This document shows, one piece after another, positions 6,903-15,528 of a stretch of DNA of 64,000 nt. Origin of the DNA: Pseudomonas putida (GTDB lineage Bacteria; Pseudomonadota; Gammaproteobacteria; Pseudomonadales; Pseudomonadaceae); assembly GCF_009883635.2 (NCBI RefSeq), contig NZ_CP026115.2, positions 2,418,001-2,482,000 of the forward strand, given 5' to 3'. How positions within the stretch are numbered: position 1 is the first letter of the stretch; each line of letters starts with the position of its first letter. The translations under genes were made by a program, and so were the position numbers. Below the pieces are notes generated by a model, which searched no databases, was not told the DNA's origin, and saw nothing but the letters and a program-made list of their open reading frames with translations.

Positions 6903-8309
6903 TCACTGCTTCCACCCGCCTCCCAACGCCAGGAACACACCAATCTGCCCCACCGCCACCTGGCTATTGGCCGCCGCCAACTGCGCCCGCACATCGGTAT
7001 AAGCCCGCGTCGCCTGCAAATCCGCGAGGAACGACTCACGCCCCGCCTGGTAATACCGGTGCGTCTGATCCGCCGCTTCCTTCGCCGACTTCTCCGCCTC
7101 GGCCAACGCATCACGCCGGTCCAGCAAAGCGCTGTACTGCGCCAGACGGGTCTGGGTCTCGCGAATGGCGTTCAGCACCACCCCGTCAAAATGCGCGAGG
7201 GCAGCCTGGGTCGAGGCTTCAGCCATGCGAATCCGCGCACGGGTGCCGTTGGTCGGGATGCTCCAGCTGATCTGCGGGCCAAAACCCCAGCGGTTAGTGG
7301 ACGGGTCGCCGAGGTCTTCAAGGATACCAATGGTGCCGACCTGGGCACCGATGCTGATGTCTGGGTACAGCGCCCCCGTAGCCACGCCGATCTCGGCGGT
7401 GGCCGCCGCCAGCTGGCGTTCGGCCTGGCGCACGTCCGGGCGGCGCTTGAGCAGGGCCGCGCCATCACCCACCGGTACCAACTGGTTGAGGTGCGGCAGC
7501 TCGGCGCAATCAGCGGTACCGGCGGGCAACTTATCCACAGGTACGGCAAGCAGCGCCGCCAGGGTGTAGATGCCCGTTTCGCGCTCGGCCTTGAAGCGCG
7601 GCAGTTCGGCGCGCAACGACTTGAACTGGGTCTGCGAGCGGGTGACCTGGGTTTCGTCGCCACGGCCAGCGTCGCGCAGGCGCTGGTTGAGCTTCACGCT
7701 CTGTTCCTGCAGGTCGAGCGACTCGCGAGCGATGTGGAATTCCTCGTTGGCCGAGCACACCTGGGTGTAGGCCTTGACCACGTCGGCCACCAGAGTGATG
7801 CGCGCGGTGTCGGCAGCGGCCTGCACCGCATCGGCGTTGGCCTTGGCGGCCTCGGTGCCGCGCTTGAAGGTGCCCCACAGGTCGAACTGGTACGAGGCAC
7901 TGATGATCGCCTCGCCGATGTTGGCCACCGGCACCTTCTCCGGCAGCAGGAAGGCCTGGCCAGACTCCTGCAGGCGCTGGGCGCCGGCCTTGATGCCGCC
8001 ATTGAAGCCGCCCTGGGACTCGGCCACTTCGACCTGGGCGCGAGCCTTGGCGATGTTGGCCGCAGCCACGCGCAGTTCGGTGTTGGCACTCAGCGCCTGG
8101 CGCACCAGTTGGTTGAGGCGTTGATCCTGATACAGCTGCCACCAGTCCTCGGGCACCGGCGCCGATACCACGCTGTCGGCATCCTGGCGCAGCGGGCCGT
8201 TGAGGTCGCTGCGTTGCACCGCCGCGTCCTTCGGCACTTGGTAATCGGGGCCGACCATCATGCAGGCCCCCAGGGACAGGCAGAACCCCGCGAGGATCAG
8301 CTGTTTCAT
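6903..8309 (-). CDS. NodT-family outer membrane efflux lipoprotein
   Basis: The protein has 468 residues. The signal peptide ends in the lipobox LGAC (Cys near residue 16), so the mature protein should be lipid-anchored in the outer membrane. The rest has the two-fold repeat of TolC-like channels, with WWQLYQDQRLNQLV near residue 60 and the family pattern RPDVRQAERQLAAATAEIGV in the second half. It is the exit duct of a tripartite pump. The ATG overlaps the stop of the adaptor gene (ATGA, 8306-8309). It is the last gene of the operon and is followed by the nested palindrome. Confidence 0.92.
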   Translation of the reverse strand: MKQLILAGFCLSLGACMMVGPDYQVPKDAAVQRSDLNGPLRQDADSVVSAPVPEDWWQLYQDQRLNQLVRQALSANTELRVAAANIAKARAQVEVAESQGGFNGGIKAGAQRLQESGQAFLLPEKVPVANIGEAIISASYQFDLWGTFKRGTEAAKANADAVQAAADTARITLVADVVKAYTQVCSANEEFHIARESLDLQEQSVKLNQRLRDAGRGDETQVTRSQTQFKSLRAELPRFKAERETGIYTLAALLAVPVDKLPAGTADCAELPHLNQLVPVGDGAALLKRRPDVRQAERQLAAATAEIGVATGALYPDISIGAQVGTIGILEDLGDPSTNRWGFGPQISWSIPTNGTRARIRMAEASTQAALAHFDGVVLNAIRETQTRLAQYSALLDRRDALAEAEKSAKEAADQTHRYYQAGRESFLADLQATRAYTDVRAQLAAANSQVAVGQIGVFLALGGGWKQ

Positions 8310-9181
8310 GGGCGCTGGCCCTCAAGGATCGACACAGTGGCCGTGCGCCCGGCGATCATGCGGAAGTCTTCCGGCACTTCGTCGAAGGCGATGCGCACCG
8401 GAATGCGCTGGGCCAGGCGCACCCAGCTGAACGCCGGGTTGACGTTGGGCAGCAGGTTGGCGCCGCTGACGCGGTCACGGTCTTCGATGCCAGCGGCGAA
8501 GCTCTGCACATGGCCACGCAGGCGGGTGTTGTCGCCCATCACACGGATGTCCACGGCGTCGCCGATGTGGATACCCCCGAGCTTGGTTTCCTCGAAGTAG
8601 CCATCGACGTGGTACGAGGCACTGTCGACCACCGACAGCACCGGGCGGCCAGCGCTGACGAATTCGTGGTCGCGCGGGGCGCGGTCGTTGAGGTAGCCAT
8701 CTACCGGGCTGCGCACCACCGAGCGGTCGAGGTTGAGCTGGGCAGTGTCGACCGCCACCTGGGCCTCGCTGACCGCCGAGCGGGCGCGGGCCTCGCGGGA
8801 CTGGCTCTCTTCCAGCTGCTCGGCCGCCACCAGGTTGCCGAGCTTGCGGTTACGTTGCGCTTCACGGGATGCCTGGGCCAGGGTTTCCTGGCGCTCGCCG
8901 AGGGTCGCCTTGGCCTGGCGCAGGGCCAGGGTGAAGCGGTCCTGGTCGATGGTGAACAGCACATCGCCGCGTTTGACGGTCTGGTTGTCGCGCACCTCGA
9001 CCTTCTGGATCAGGCCGGACACGTCCGGGGCAATCTGGATCACGTCGGCGCGGATGTGCCCGTCGCGGGTCCAGGGGGCGAACATGTAGTACACCACCAT
9101 CTGCCACACGAGCACGGCGGCGAAGGTCACTACCAGCAAGGTCAGGACCACACGGCCCAGGGTCAGCAAAGGTTTTTTCAT
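8306..9181 (-). CDS. HlyD/EmrA-family periplasmic adaptor of FUSC efflux pump
   Basis: The protein has 291 residues. One N-terminal membrane helix (LLTLGRVVLTLLVVTFAAVL) is followed by the biotinyl-lipoyl half motif DVSGLIQKVEVRDNQTVKRG, a short helical hairpin (residues about 85-145), the second half motif around VVRSPVDGYLNDRA, and a beta-barrel domain. This is the AaeA-like adaptor linking the inner-membrane FUSC protein to the outer channel. An in-frame TTG at 9202 exists, but ATG 9181 overlaps the DUF1656 stop (ATGA), matching all other junctions in the operon. Confidence 0.93.
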   Translation of the reverse strand: MKKPLLTLGRVVLTLLVVTFAAVLVWQMVVYYMFAPWTRDGHIRADVIQIAPDVSGLIQKVEVRDNQTVKRGDVLFTIDQDRFTLALRQAKATLGERQETLAQASREAQRNRKLGNLVAAEQLEESQSREARARSAVSEAQVAVDTAQLNLDRSVVRSPVDGYLNDRAPRDHEFVSAGRPVLSVVDSASYHVDGYFEETKLGGIHIGDAVDIRVMGDNTRLRGHVQSFAAGIEDRDRVSGANLLPNVNPAFSWVRLAQRIPVRIAFDEVPEDFRMIAGRTATVSILEGQRP

Positions 9182-9390
9182 GGCAGCATCAGGCTTCGGC
9201 AAAAGTGGTCGACCGCACCCAGCAGCACGGCATACAGGGCAACGTTGAACAGCGCCCGGTGCCAGACCAGGCGGTAGAAATGCAGGCGCACCAGCACCGC
9301 GTGCACCCCCAGGAACAGCAGGTAGGTGCCAAACATCATCACCAGCAGCGTGGGCAGGAACACCCCACTGATATCCAGTTCACCGATCAC
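9178..9390 (-). CDS. DUF1656 small membrane protein (AaeX-like)
   Basis: The protein has 70 residues with two hydrophobic segments (FLPTLLVMMFGTYLLFLGV and LFNVALYAVLLGAVDHF). Small proteins of this type sit between FUSC and HlyD genes in aromatic-acid efflux operons (AaeX in enterobacteria); their role in the pump is not known. It is joined to both neighbours by ATGA overlaps. Confidence 0.88.
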   Translation of the reverse strand: MIGELDISGVFLPTLLVMMFGTYLLFLGVHAVLVRLHFYRLVWHRALFNVALYAVLLGAVDHFCRSLMLP

Positions 9391-11474
9391 AGGGGCGCTC
9401 CGTCGAGGCCGGGGGGCAGTTGCGGTTGTTCGGCAGGCTCGAGCATCACCTCGACACCCGGCAGCAAGGCCAGGCGCAGGCCTGCCAGGGCATGCAGCAG
9501 ATGAGTGCGGGCATCGCCGCGCTCGTACAGTTCATCCAGGTTCAGCGCCAGGCGCGCTCGCTCCATGTTGCGCAGCAGCGCGGCCGGGGCATGCAGGCGC
9601 TCACCCGCACGCAGGCAGGCGGCATAGTGCGCGCCGACTTCCTCGATCACCGTGCCCAGGCGCTCGCGGGCCTGCTGGCCGGCGCGCGGCATATAGGCCA
9701 GCAGGTCGAGCAGGTTCAAACCCACGCGCAGGTCACGCAGCGCCACGCCACTGTCCTGGCCGGTCTGCGACAGGCGCGGCAGGTGCTGCATGAGGCGATC
9801 GAGCATCTGCACACCGACCTGGCGATGCTCGGCCAGGGTCGCCGGCTCGGTCATTTCGACGATGTCGCGCCAGACGAAGCGGGTCATACGCTTGGCAGCC
9901 AGTTCCACGCCGAAGGGGCGCATCACCAGGGTCCAGATGAAGGCGAACAGCAGGCCGACGGGGCCGGCCAGATTCGAGTTGAGGAAGGTGAAGAAGTCAG
10001 CGTCGTATGCGCCCTGAATGCTGATGAACGTCGAGGTGTTGACGATGGTCAGCAAGGTGCCAAGGTAGAAGCGCGGCTGCACGGTCAGGGTGCCGACACA
10101 GATGAACGGGATCGCGAAGGCCAGCACCAGCATCGGGAAGTCGTGCAGGTTGGGCAGCACCAGGAACAGGTACAGGCTGGAGAAGATCACCGACATCAGG
10201 GTCCAGAAGAAGAACCGGTAGATCTGCGGCGCCGGGTCGTCCATGGCGGCGAAGAAGCTGCACGACACGGCGGCAAGGATCACCGCACTGGCGCCGTCGT
10301 TCCAGCCCAGGCCAATCCACAGGCCGCAGGCGACGACGATCGCCAGCACCGTGGAAACCACCGAGTAGAGCATCAGGCCACGGTCGAAGAACGCGGTCAG
10401 CCGGCCCAGGCGCCAGTGGCGGTAAACCGCGCGCCAGGGCTTGGGGTCATCGGTGCGCAGGGCGTGCTGCAAGGAGCAGCAGTCCTGCCACAGGTCAGCC
10501 CATTCGGTGAGGCGGTAAAGGGCGTTGGACAGCAGCAGCTCGGCACGCTGGTCGAGGGCGGCGGCGCCCGGCTGCAGGCGGTCGATTTGCTCGTGCAGGG
10601 CGGTCCAGCGGGCGATGGACGCGCTGTCGGCGGTGCCTTTGAGCCATTCACGGGCGGCATCCAGCACCGGTTGGATCTGCGCGTAATGGGCCGGGGCGCG
10701 GCCTTCGAGGGCAACCAGAGCGTCGTCAAGGGCGTCGACCACCGGTAGCAGGTGAATCATCCGCCCACGCAGCTCGCGGGCATTCTTCAAGGTGTGCGGG
10801 CCGGCACCTTCGTGGCCGAGCTGGCCGATCATCAGCTCCAGCGAGTTGAAGGTGGTGACCATTGCGCCGCGCATGCCACCGACCTTGTCGGCGCTGGCTT
10901 CACGGGCAAGGTAGGTGTCGCTGTAGCGGATTGCCTCGGTGAACCAGTTGCCGGTGGCACCCACCACCACCGGGGCCAGCCGACGGGGCCAGAAGATCGC
11001 ACCGACCACCGCCGCGCAGACGATCCCGAGGCAGATTTCCTGGGCCCGGGAGGACGCCACGTCGAACACCGCCAGGGGGTTGTCGACCACTGCCAGGGCA
11101 ATCATCGGCAAGGTGTAGCCGGCCAGCATCAGCACATAGTTGTTGGCCGTGCGCAGGTTCAGCGAGAGGAACAGCAAAGTGCCGGTCCACAGGGCGATGG
11201 CGATGCTCAGCAGCAACGGGGACTGCACCAGCGGCGGCACGAAGAAGATCGCCCCGGCAGCACCGAGCAGCGTACCGACAGCGCGATACACCGCCTTGGA
11301 GCTGGTCGGGCCGACGAACGGGCTGGAGACGATGTAAACGGTGGCCATCGCCCAATACGGGCGCGGCAACTGCAGCAGCAGGGCGATGTACAAGGCAATC
11401 ATCGACGCGGCGAAGGTGCGCACGCCGTAGAACCAGTCGCGGGCCGGCGGCACCGAGCTGAAGAAACCGTTCAT
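9387..11474 (-). CDS. FUSC (AaeB-like) family efflux transporter
   Basis: The protein has 695 residues. Two membrane blocks, each of about five to six helices (residues about 15-160 and 360-500), are separated and followed by soluble helical regions, as in AaeB and other fusaric-acid-resistance proteins. The motif RPYWAMATVYIVSSPFVGPT near residue 40 is typical. Known relatives export aromatic carboxylic acids such as p-hydroxybenzoate using the proton gradient; the substrate here is inferred only by family. The start overlaps the stop of the MarR gene and its stop overlaps the DUF1656 start. Confidence 0.92.
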   Translation of the reverse strand: MNGFFSSVPPARDWFYGVRTFAASMIALYIALLLQLPRPYWAMATVYIVSSPFVGPTSSKAVYRAVGTLLGAAGAIFFVPPLVQSPLLLSIAIALWTGTLLFLSLNLRTANNYVLMLAGYTLPMIALAVVDNPLAVFDVASSRAQEICLGIVCAAVVGAIFWPRRLAPVVVGATGNWFTEAIRYSDTYLAREASADKVGGMRGAMVTTFNSLELMIGQLGHEGAGPHTLKNARELRGRMIHLLPVVDALDDALVALEGRAPAHYAQIQPVLDAAREWLKGTADSASIARWTALHEQIDRLQPGAAALDQRAELLLSNALYRLTEWADLWQDCCSLQHALRTDDPKPWRAVYRHWRLGRLTAFFDRGLMLYSVVSTVLAIVVACGLWIGLGWNDGASAVILAAVSCSFFAAMDDPAPQIYRFFFWTLMSVIFSSLYLFLVLPNLHDFPMLVLAFAIPFICVGTLTVQPRFYLGTLLTIVNTSTFISIQGAYDADFFTFLNSNLAGPVGLLFAFIWTLVMRPFGVELAAKRMTRFVWRDIVEMTEPATLAEHRQVGVQMLDRLMQHLPRLSQTGQDSGVALRDLRVGLNLLDLLAYMPRAGQQARERLGTVIEEVGAHYAACLRAGERLHAPAALLRNMERARLALNLDELYERGDARTHLLHALAGLRLALLPGVEVMLEPAEQPQLPPGLDGAPL

Positions 11475-11923
11475 GCCACCCCACCTGCCGTGCCCAGGCC
11501 AGCGGCCTCGAAGGCGCGCAATACGCGCAGCGCGGCCTGCAGGTCGGCCTCGTCGATGCCTTGCAGCACGTCATGGCGTACGCGCACCAGCTCGGCTTCG
11601 ATGGCTTCGGCCAGGCGACGGCCTTCTGCGGTGAGGCTCAAGGCCTTGGCACGGCGGTCCAGTGGGTCTTCGCTGCGACAGACCAGGCCAGCCCTGCACA
11701 ACTGATCCAGCAGGCGCACCAGAGACGGGCTTTCCAGGCCGGCAGCCTGGGCCACCGCCACCTGGTGCACGCCATCGCCCAGGCGCACGATCATCAGCAA
11801 CGGTGCGGCGCAGGCCTCGGAAATACCGTAGCCGATCACGGCATTGTGGCAGATGCGCCGCCAGTGGCGAGCGGCAACCACCATACCGCTGCTGACTTGC
11901 AGGCGCAGGGAGTCAATGGACAT
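11471..11923 (-). CDS. MarR-family transcriptional regulator of the efflux operon
   Basis: The protein has 150 residues. The winged helix-turn-helix is visible: VHQVAVAQAAGLESPSLVRL, followed by the wing LVCRSEDPLDRRAKALSLT, whose DXRXK pattern is the MarR signature. Such proteins usually repress their own operon and are released by aromatic ligands, consistent with the pump genes behind it. ATG 11923 is preferred to TTG 11935. No ribosome-binding site is seen and the predicted transcript would start only a few bases upstream, so translation may be nearly leaderless. The stop overlaps the FUSC start (ATGA). Confidence 0.9.
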   Translation of the reverse strand: MSIDSLRLQVSSGMVVAARHWRRICHNAVIGYGISEACAAPLLMIVRLGDGVHQVAVAQAAGLESPSLVRLLDQLCRAGLVCRSEDPLDRRAKALSLTAEGRRLAEAIEAELVRVRHDVLQGIDEADLQAALRVLRAFEAAGLGTAGGVA

Positions 11924-11934
11924 GAGAAGAACCA

Positions 11935-11962
11935 AGGATATTCATAGTTTGCTAACTATCAA
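11935..11962 (-). promoter_or_regulatory. marR-efflux operon promoter with operator palindrome
   Basis: On the minus strand TTGATA (11957-11962) and TATCCT (11935-11940) are 16 nt apart. The perfect inverted repeat ATAGTT-TGCT-AACTAT (11944-11959) occupies the spacer and is a good candidate MarR binding site. Confidence 0.6.
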
Positions 11963-12029
11963 TATACGCCTGTGACTCCCCCTGTCGTCAACCGTGGGCG
12001 ACGGGGGGCCTTGATAAATTCTTGTTCAT

Positions 12030-12824
12030 TCAGGGCTGAACCTGGTCTTCCAGCTTCATGGTCAGGGCCAAGGTGCTACCCATCTGCACCGCCCGGTCAC
12101 GCCAGTCCTGGTAACGCGCGTCATCGCGGCTACTGAAATGCACCGCCAACTCCTCGGCCGCCTGCATCACTCCGGTTGCCGCTGCCAGCTCCAGCCAATA
12201 CAGCGCGGCCTTGATGTCCGCGTCCACGTACAGGCCATGCAACAAGCGGTAACCCACTTCGAACCGGCAACGCGCCTCGCCCCGCTCGGCGCCGCGCAAG
12301 AACCATTGGTAGGCCTGGCCGGGGTCCACCTGCCAGCCCAGCGTGGCATCGCAGACTTCTTCTTCATAGAGGTCGCCCAACGCTGCAGCGGCATGCAGCA
12401 TGCCCCGCTCGAAGGCCTGGCGATAACATTCCTCGGCCTGAGCGTAAGAGGTTTCGACACCCTTGCCGAAGTAGTGCTGCTGCCCCAGATTGAACCATGC
12501 CGCCGCATTGCCCTGCAGCGCCGCCATGCGCAGCAGGTGCCCTGCCAGGGCAGTGTCGGCACGCCAGTACTTGCCGTTGAGCCAGATCCAGCCGAGGTCG
12601 TTGAGTGCTGCCACGTTGCCAGCCAGTGCCTGCTGGCGCAGGTCGGTGTACACCGCCTGCAGGTCGTGGGCCTCATCCAGGCGGTTGACCAGCAGTGCGC
12701 GCTGGCTGGGCTGCCCTACCCCGGCAAACAGCCGCTGTCGCCTGCCGGCGTGTGTCGGTGGGCAAATGACCTGCTCTGGCAGAAGACGGGCGAGCAGCGA
12801 ATGGATATTGCTGACAGCAGACAT
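12030..12824 (-). CDS. Sel1-like repeat (TPR-like) protein
   Basis: The protein has 264 residues. Sel1-type helical repeats are visible from about residue 70: GNVAALNDLGWIWLNGKYW, GNAAAWFNLGQQHYFGKGVE and, after MLHAAAALGDLY, a block ending VGYRLLHGLYVDADIKAALYW. Such repeats form a solenoid for protein contacts; the partner is unknown. No signal peptide is evident. ATG 12824 has GAGG 6 nt upstream and is preferred to the GTG at 12848. The gene stands alone and is divergent from the WYL-type regulator. Confidence 0.82.
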   Translation of the reverse strand: MSAVSNIHSLLARLLPEQVICPPTHAGRRQRLFAGVGQPSQRALLVNRLDEAHDLQAVYTDLRQQALAGNVAALNDLGWIWLNGKYWRADTALAGHLLRMAALQGNAAAWFNLGQQHYFGKGVETSYAQAEECYRQAFERGMLHAAAALGDLYEEEVCDATLGWQVDPGQAYQWFLRGAERGEARCRFEVGYRLLHGLYVDADIKAALYWLELAAATGVMQAAEELAVHFSSRDDARYQDWRDRAVQMGSTLALTMKLEDQVQP

Positions 12825-13030
12825 GTTCATCCTCATTGAACGACCCACAGGCCCGACCGCGGCTGTGATGAGGCGTGATTCTGCGCGACGTCACGTCAAA
12901 ACCTGTCGCGAACGATTCGGGGCAAGGCAACCAATTGCGCATTCCTGGATCTGAGCGGGTTATGGCTAATTGCCATGACCCGCTCGAGCCGCCATCCTGT
13001 TGCGGCAAGCCTAGACAAGGACGTTACCTT

Positions 13031-13588
13031 TTGCCGTTCGTCACCACCCGCGCCACCCTCAGCCGTCAGTGGGCGCTGCTGCGCCAGTTACCGAGCCGCT
13101 CCCCAGGTATTACCAGTGCCGAACTGGTGTGGCGCCTGCGCGATGTGGGCTTCAACATCAGCAAACGTACGGTGGAGCGGGACCTCAATGAGTTGTCGCT
13201 GATCTTTCCGCTGGACCGTAATGACAAGAGCATTCCGTTTGGCTGGCATTGGTCGGCGAACGTTGCTGGCGAGTTGCGAGGAAATTTCGACCTGCAGGGA
13301 TATTTGCGTGGTGATTCGCTTCAGCCGGTTCAGGGTGAAGGGATCGAGATGCAGGCCTGGGTCAGCGATCCTTTGGCCAGGCAGTTGCGTGAAGCGCCGT
13401 TGAGCGCGGACATGCAGTTGACCGCGTTGGACCAGGGGCATCGGCTGCGGGCCACGGTGGAAGATGGCGGGCCGTTGCGCTGGTGGGTGCTGAGCCAAGG
13501 GGAAGGCTTGGTGGTCGAAGCGCCGCAGGCATTGCGCGATGAGATCGCCAGGACCTTGAGCAATGCGGCTGCACAGTACGTGAATTAG
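13031..13588 (+). CDS. Short HTH regulator of the WYL family lacking the WYL core
   Basis: The protein has 185 residues, against about 320 for usual WYL regulators. The N-terminal winged HTH is intact (TTRATLSRQWALLRQLPSRS, then SKRTVERDLNELSLIFPL and FGWHW). It is followed after only about 20 residues by the C-terminal WCX-like part (MQAWVSDPLARQLREAPLS to LRWWVLSQGEGLVVEAP). The middle WYL ligand-binding domain is missing. I chose TTG 13031, which has AAGGA 9 nt upstream and gives a family-like N-terminus; ATG 12962 and GTG 12875 are longer alternatives with weak sites. Whether this is a natural short form or a decayed gene cannot be told from one sequence. Confidence 0.7.
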   Translation: MPFVTTRATLSRQWALLRQLPSRSPGITSAELVWRLRDVGFNISKRTVERDLNELSLIFPLDRNDKSIPFGWHWSANVAGELRGNFDLQGYLRGDSLQPVQGEGIEMQAWVSDPLARQLREAPLSADMQLTALDQGHRLRATVEDGGPLRWWVLSQGEGLVVEAPQALRDEIARTLSNAAAQYVN

Positions 13589-13591
13589 TCG

Positions 13592-13643
13592 CCTGTGCCG
13601 GCCTCTTCGTGGTGGTTCGACGCCTCGAATAGGCCAGCACAGG
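13592..13643. repeat. Degenerate REPIN between convergent genes
   Basis: The outer arms CCTGTGCCGGCCT (13592-13604) and AGGCCAGCACAGG (13631-13643) match those of the REPIN at 16.2 kb, but the GCGGG core between them is lost. It lies between the stop of the WYL-type gene and that of the convergent membrane gene and may still fold as a terminator hairpin. Confidence 0.6.
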
Positions 13644-13659
13644 AGAACTACTGCTCCAT

Positions 13660-14043
13660 TCAACTGGGATGGTTTACAAGCTTCAGAATATTGTGAGAAA
13701 CAAAAAAGAGGGTCGCAGAAGCCATTAGCCCTCCCCAAGAGATCAGCATCTTAATTTTCAAACCTCTTGGAAATCGCGATATTTCGGAAGCATCCGCGAC
13801 GCCTCTGCGGACAAAGACCCAAGGCATCATGAGCATGTTTGCGGCAAAACTGACGCGCAACACTCTCCCTAACAACCCCGCCGATGAAAATTTCAGCCGA
13901 TTATCACGCACATAACTGCATCCCGACAGCTTCGACTCGACCACATCAAGATATCGGCACGCCAGAAAAATCACAGACCCCATACTGACCATCATCCAAA
14001 ATAACAATATGGACATTCCTATCACTTCGGCCGTCGACTTCAT
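13660..14043 (-). CDS. Small membrane protein, immunity candidate 2 (paralogue of 14186-14545)
   Basis: The protein has 127 residues with three predicted membrane segments (ISILLFWMMVSMGSVIFLAC-like N-terminus, LLGRVLRVSFAANMLMMPWV, and MLISWGGLMASATLFFVSH). It aligns along its length to the next gene: both have a YLD/HLD motif after helix 1, AGLLG(R/K)V(L/M)R in the middle and FVR(R/K)G(V/L)AD after it. GAGGA lies 4-5 nt before ATG 14043. The DNA is visibly more AT-rich than the surroundings. Position behind an hcp-linked effector candidate suggests an immunity protein, but this is inferred from context only. Confidence 0.65.
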   Translation of the reverse strand: MKSTAEVIGMSILLFWMMVSMGSVIFLACRYLDVVESKLSGCSYVRDNRLKFSSAGLLGRVLRVSFAANMLMMPWVFVRRGVADASEISRFPRGLKIKMLISWGGLMASATLFFVSHNILKLVNHPS

Positions 14044-14185
14044 TCATTCCTCTTTACACACACTAGCCCCCCATGCGGGCCAAACCAGCAAAACTGTTGC
14101 TCTCATCTTCCCTACAAGTTTCCTCGGACAGGGTGCAATTGAGCACGGCGCATAGCACTGCAGCATGTGCACCTCAAACACATTC

Positions 14186-14545
14186 TTAAAAAGACCCGAG
14201 CGCGAGGAAAGCGGCTGAAGAAATACACATTGTGCACCAGGCTGCTATAAGCAGTCTTTTCATAGGCGCCGGGAAGTTTTGCAATTGTGCCTTATCAGCC
14301 AACCCCTTTCGAACAAACAGATATGGAGTAGTCAGTAGTGTTGATATGGTACAGATACGCATCACTTTACCTAGGAGGCCTGCGTGCAAATAAAGCTTTC
14401 TATTCCCCAGTACAAAATCGCTTTTCGAAAGCAGCCCTTCAATTTTATCAAGATGTCTTATGGCGACATATATTTGCACTAAAAATGCGACCATAGCCAA
14501 GAAGAAAAAACAAATCGCAACCACATTCATTTCAAAAGTGTTCAT
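14186..14545 (-). CDS. Small membrane protein, immunity candidate 1
   Basis: The protein has 119 residues with three predicted membrane segments: VVAICFFFLAMVAFLVQIYV, the central ICTISTLLTTPYLFV, and LLIAAWCTMCISSAAFLAL. ATG 14545 overlaps the stop codon of the effector candidate (ATGA), so the two are translationally coupled, as expected for an effector-immunity pair. It is a paralogue of the following gene and shares its low GC content. A membrane-embedded immunity protein fits an effector that inserts into the inner membrane. I do not recognise a named family. Confidence 0.7.
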   Translation of the reverse strand: MNTFEMNVVAICFFFLAMVAFLVQIYVAIRHLDKIEGLLSKSDFVLGNRKLYLHAGLLGKVMRICTISTLLTTPYLFVRKGLADKAQLQNFPAPMKRLLIAAWCTMCISSAAFLALGSF

Positions 14546-15519
14546 GGCTGAATGTTCTCGTAGAGAATTTCCCCAAGCCATTCACCACCCTCCTTACCTT
14601 TTTCGCCACCGACCTTTCCACCTACAACTCCGCCAGCCACCGCGCACGCTAATGCGCCAGGACCTCCAGTAGATATTCCGAATAGTACAGCGCATACTAG
14701 GGTACCTGCGGCACCTCCGACACCCCCCATAACAGCACTTCCACCCAAACCTCCAACTAAACCACTGCCCTCTACATATTTGGCCTTTCTACATTCCTCT
14801 TCTCGGCCAATGGTGCATGCCTTATGAATGGAAAGCCCTGTCGCTGCCACATCTAATGCGACTCCGATGTAGCTCCCTTTCTTGATCAGACTCGCAGCCC
14901 TCGCCACTCCTGTTACCTTCTTTGCATACCCCGTAATTTCACCGGTACTCAGATAGCGTTTAGTGGAAAGCTGCAGCATCCGCTTGATCGATCCCTGATT
15001 TCGTAGACCCGAGCCGTAAGCAGCGGTTTTCCCAAACTGCTCATCCAGCCTGCTGAACAGCGCCGCACGCTTGGCATAAAACTCCTCCCGCGCCCTGAAC
15101 GTACCACCACTCATGTGTTCCCGGTGCAATTGCTCGATCTGTTCCAGCGTCTTCTTGATCGCATCCAGATGCCTGGCCCAACCATCGCTCGCGGCCCCCG
15201 CCCCCATCGACGCATGGGACAGCAGACTCTGCAGCATTTCGAAGTTATCCAGCATGAACCCATCGACACCGCCGCCATTGAACACAATATCGCGGTGAAT
15301 ACCTGCCGCCTTGCCCATGAGAAAGGCTTCATGGCTGGTACAGGAGGAAGTGCTTGGATCACCGACGATCACCAGTTCACCGGCCAGGACGACCGTGTTG
15401 ACGATATGCGCATTGAGCACATCGAACTTGGCCTGCTGGTTGGCGCTCATCGGCGTGCTGTTCTTCAGGGTCGCGTAGTTCTGTGCCTTGGGGTTTATGT
15501 AGCTGCGTGCCTCGGACAT
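14542..15519 (-). CDS. Candidate Hcp-dependent type VI effector with C-terminal glycine-zipper region
   Basis: The protein has 325 residues. The N-terminal two thirds are soluble, with a helical stretch at about 110-150 (DAIKKTLEQIEQLHREHM) and no signal peptide. The C-terminal region (about 225-315) is hydrophobic and full of glycine: GLVGGLGGSAVMGGVGGAAG and GALACAVAGGVVGGKVGGEK. Glycine zippers of this kind occur in pore-forming type VI effectors such as Tse4 of P. aeruginosa; homology to it is not claimed. The gene follows hcp by 9 bp, has GAGGT 6 nt before ATG 15519, and ends in an ATGA overlap with a membrane-protein gene. The 3' half is more AT-rich than the 5' half, suggesting toxin-domain exchange. 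Confidence 0.7.
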   Translation of the reverse strand: MSEARSYINPKAQNYATLKNSTPMSANQQAKFDVLNAHIVNTVVLAGELVIVGDPSTSSCTSHEAFLMGKAAGIHRDIVFNGGGVDGFMLDNFEMLQSLLSHASMGAGAASDGWARHLDAIKKTLEQIEQLHREHMSGGTFRAREEFYAKRAALFSRLDEQFGKTAAYGSGLRNQGSIKRMLQLSTKRYLSTGEITGYAKKVTGVARAASLIKKGSYIGVALDVAATGLSIHKACTIGREEECRKAKYVEGSGLVGGLGGSAVMGGVGGAAGTLVCAVLFGISTGGPGALACAVAGGVVGGKVGGEKGKEGGEWLGEILYENIQP

Positions 15520-15528
15520 GGTTGTACC

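Noticed and set aside
539..7539. Possible replication origin from several DnaA boxes
   Set aside because: The boxes are kilobases apart, mostly inside genes, with no AT-rich unwinding region and no dnaA, dnaN or rpmH nearby.
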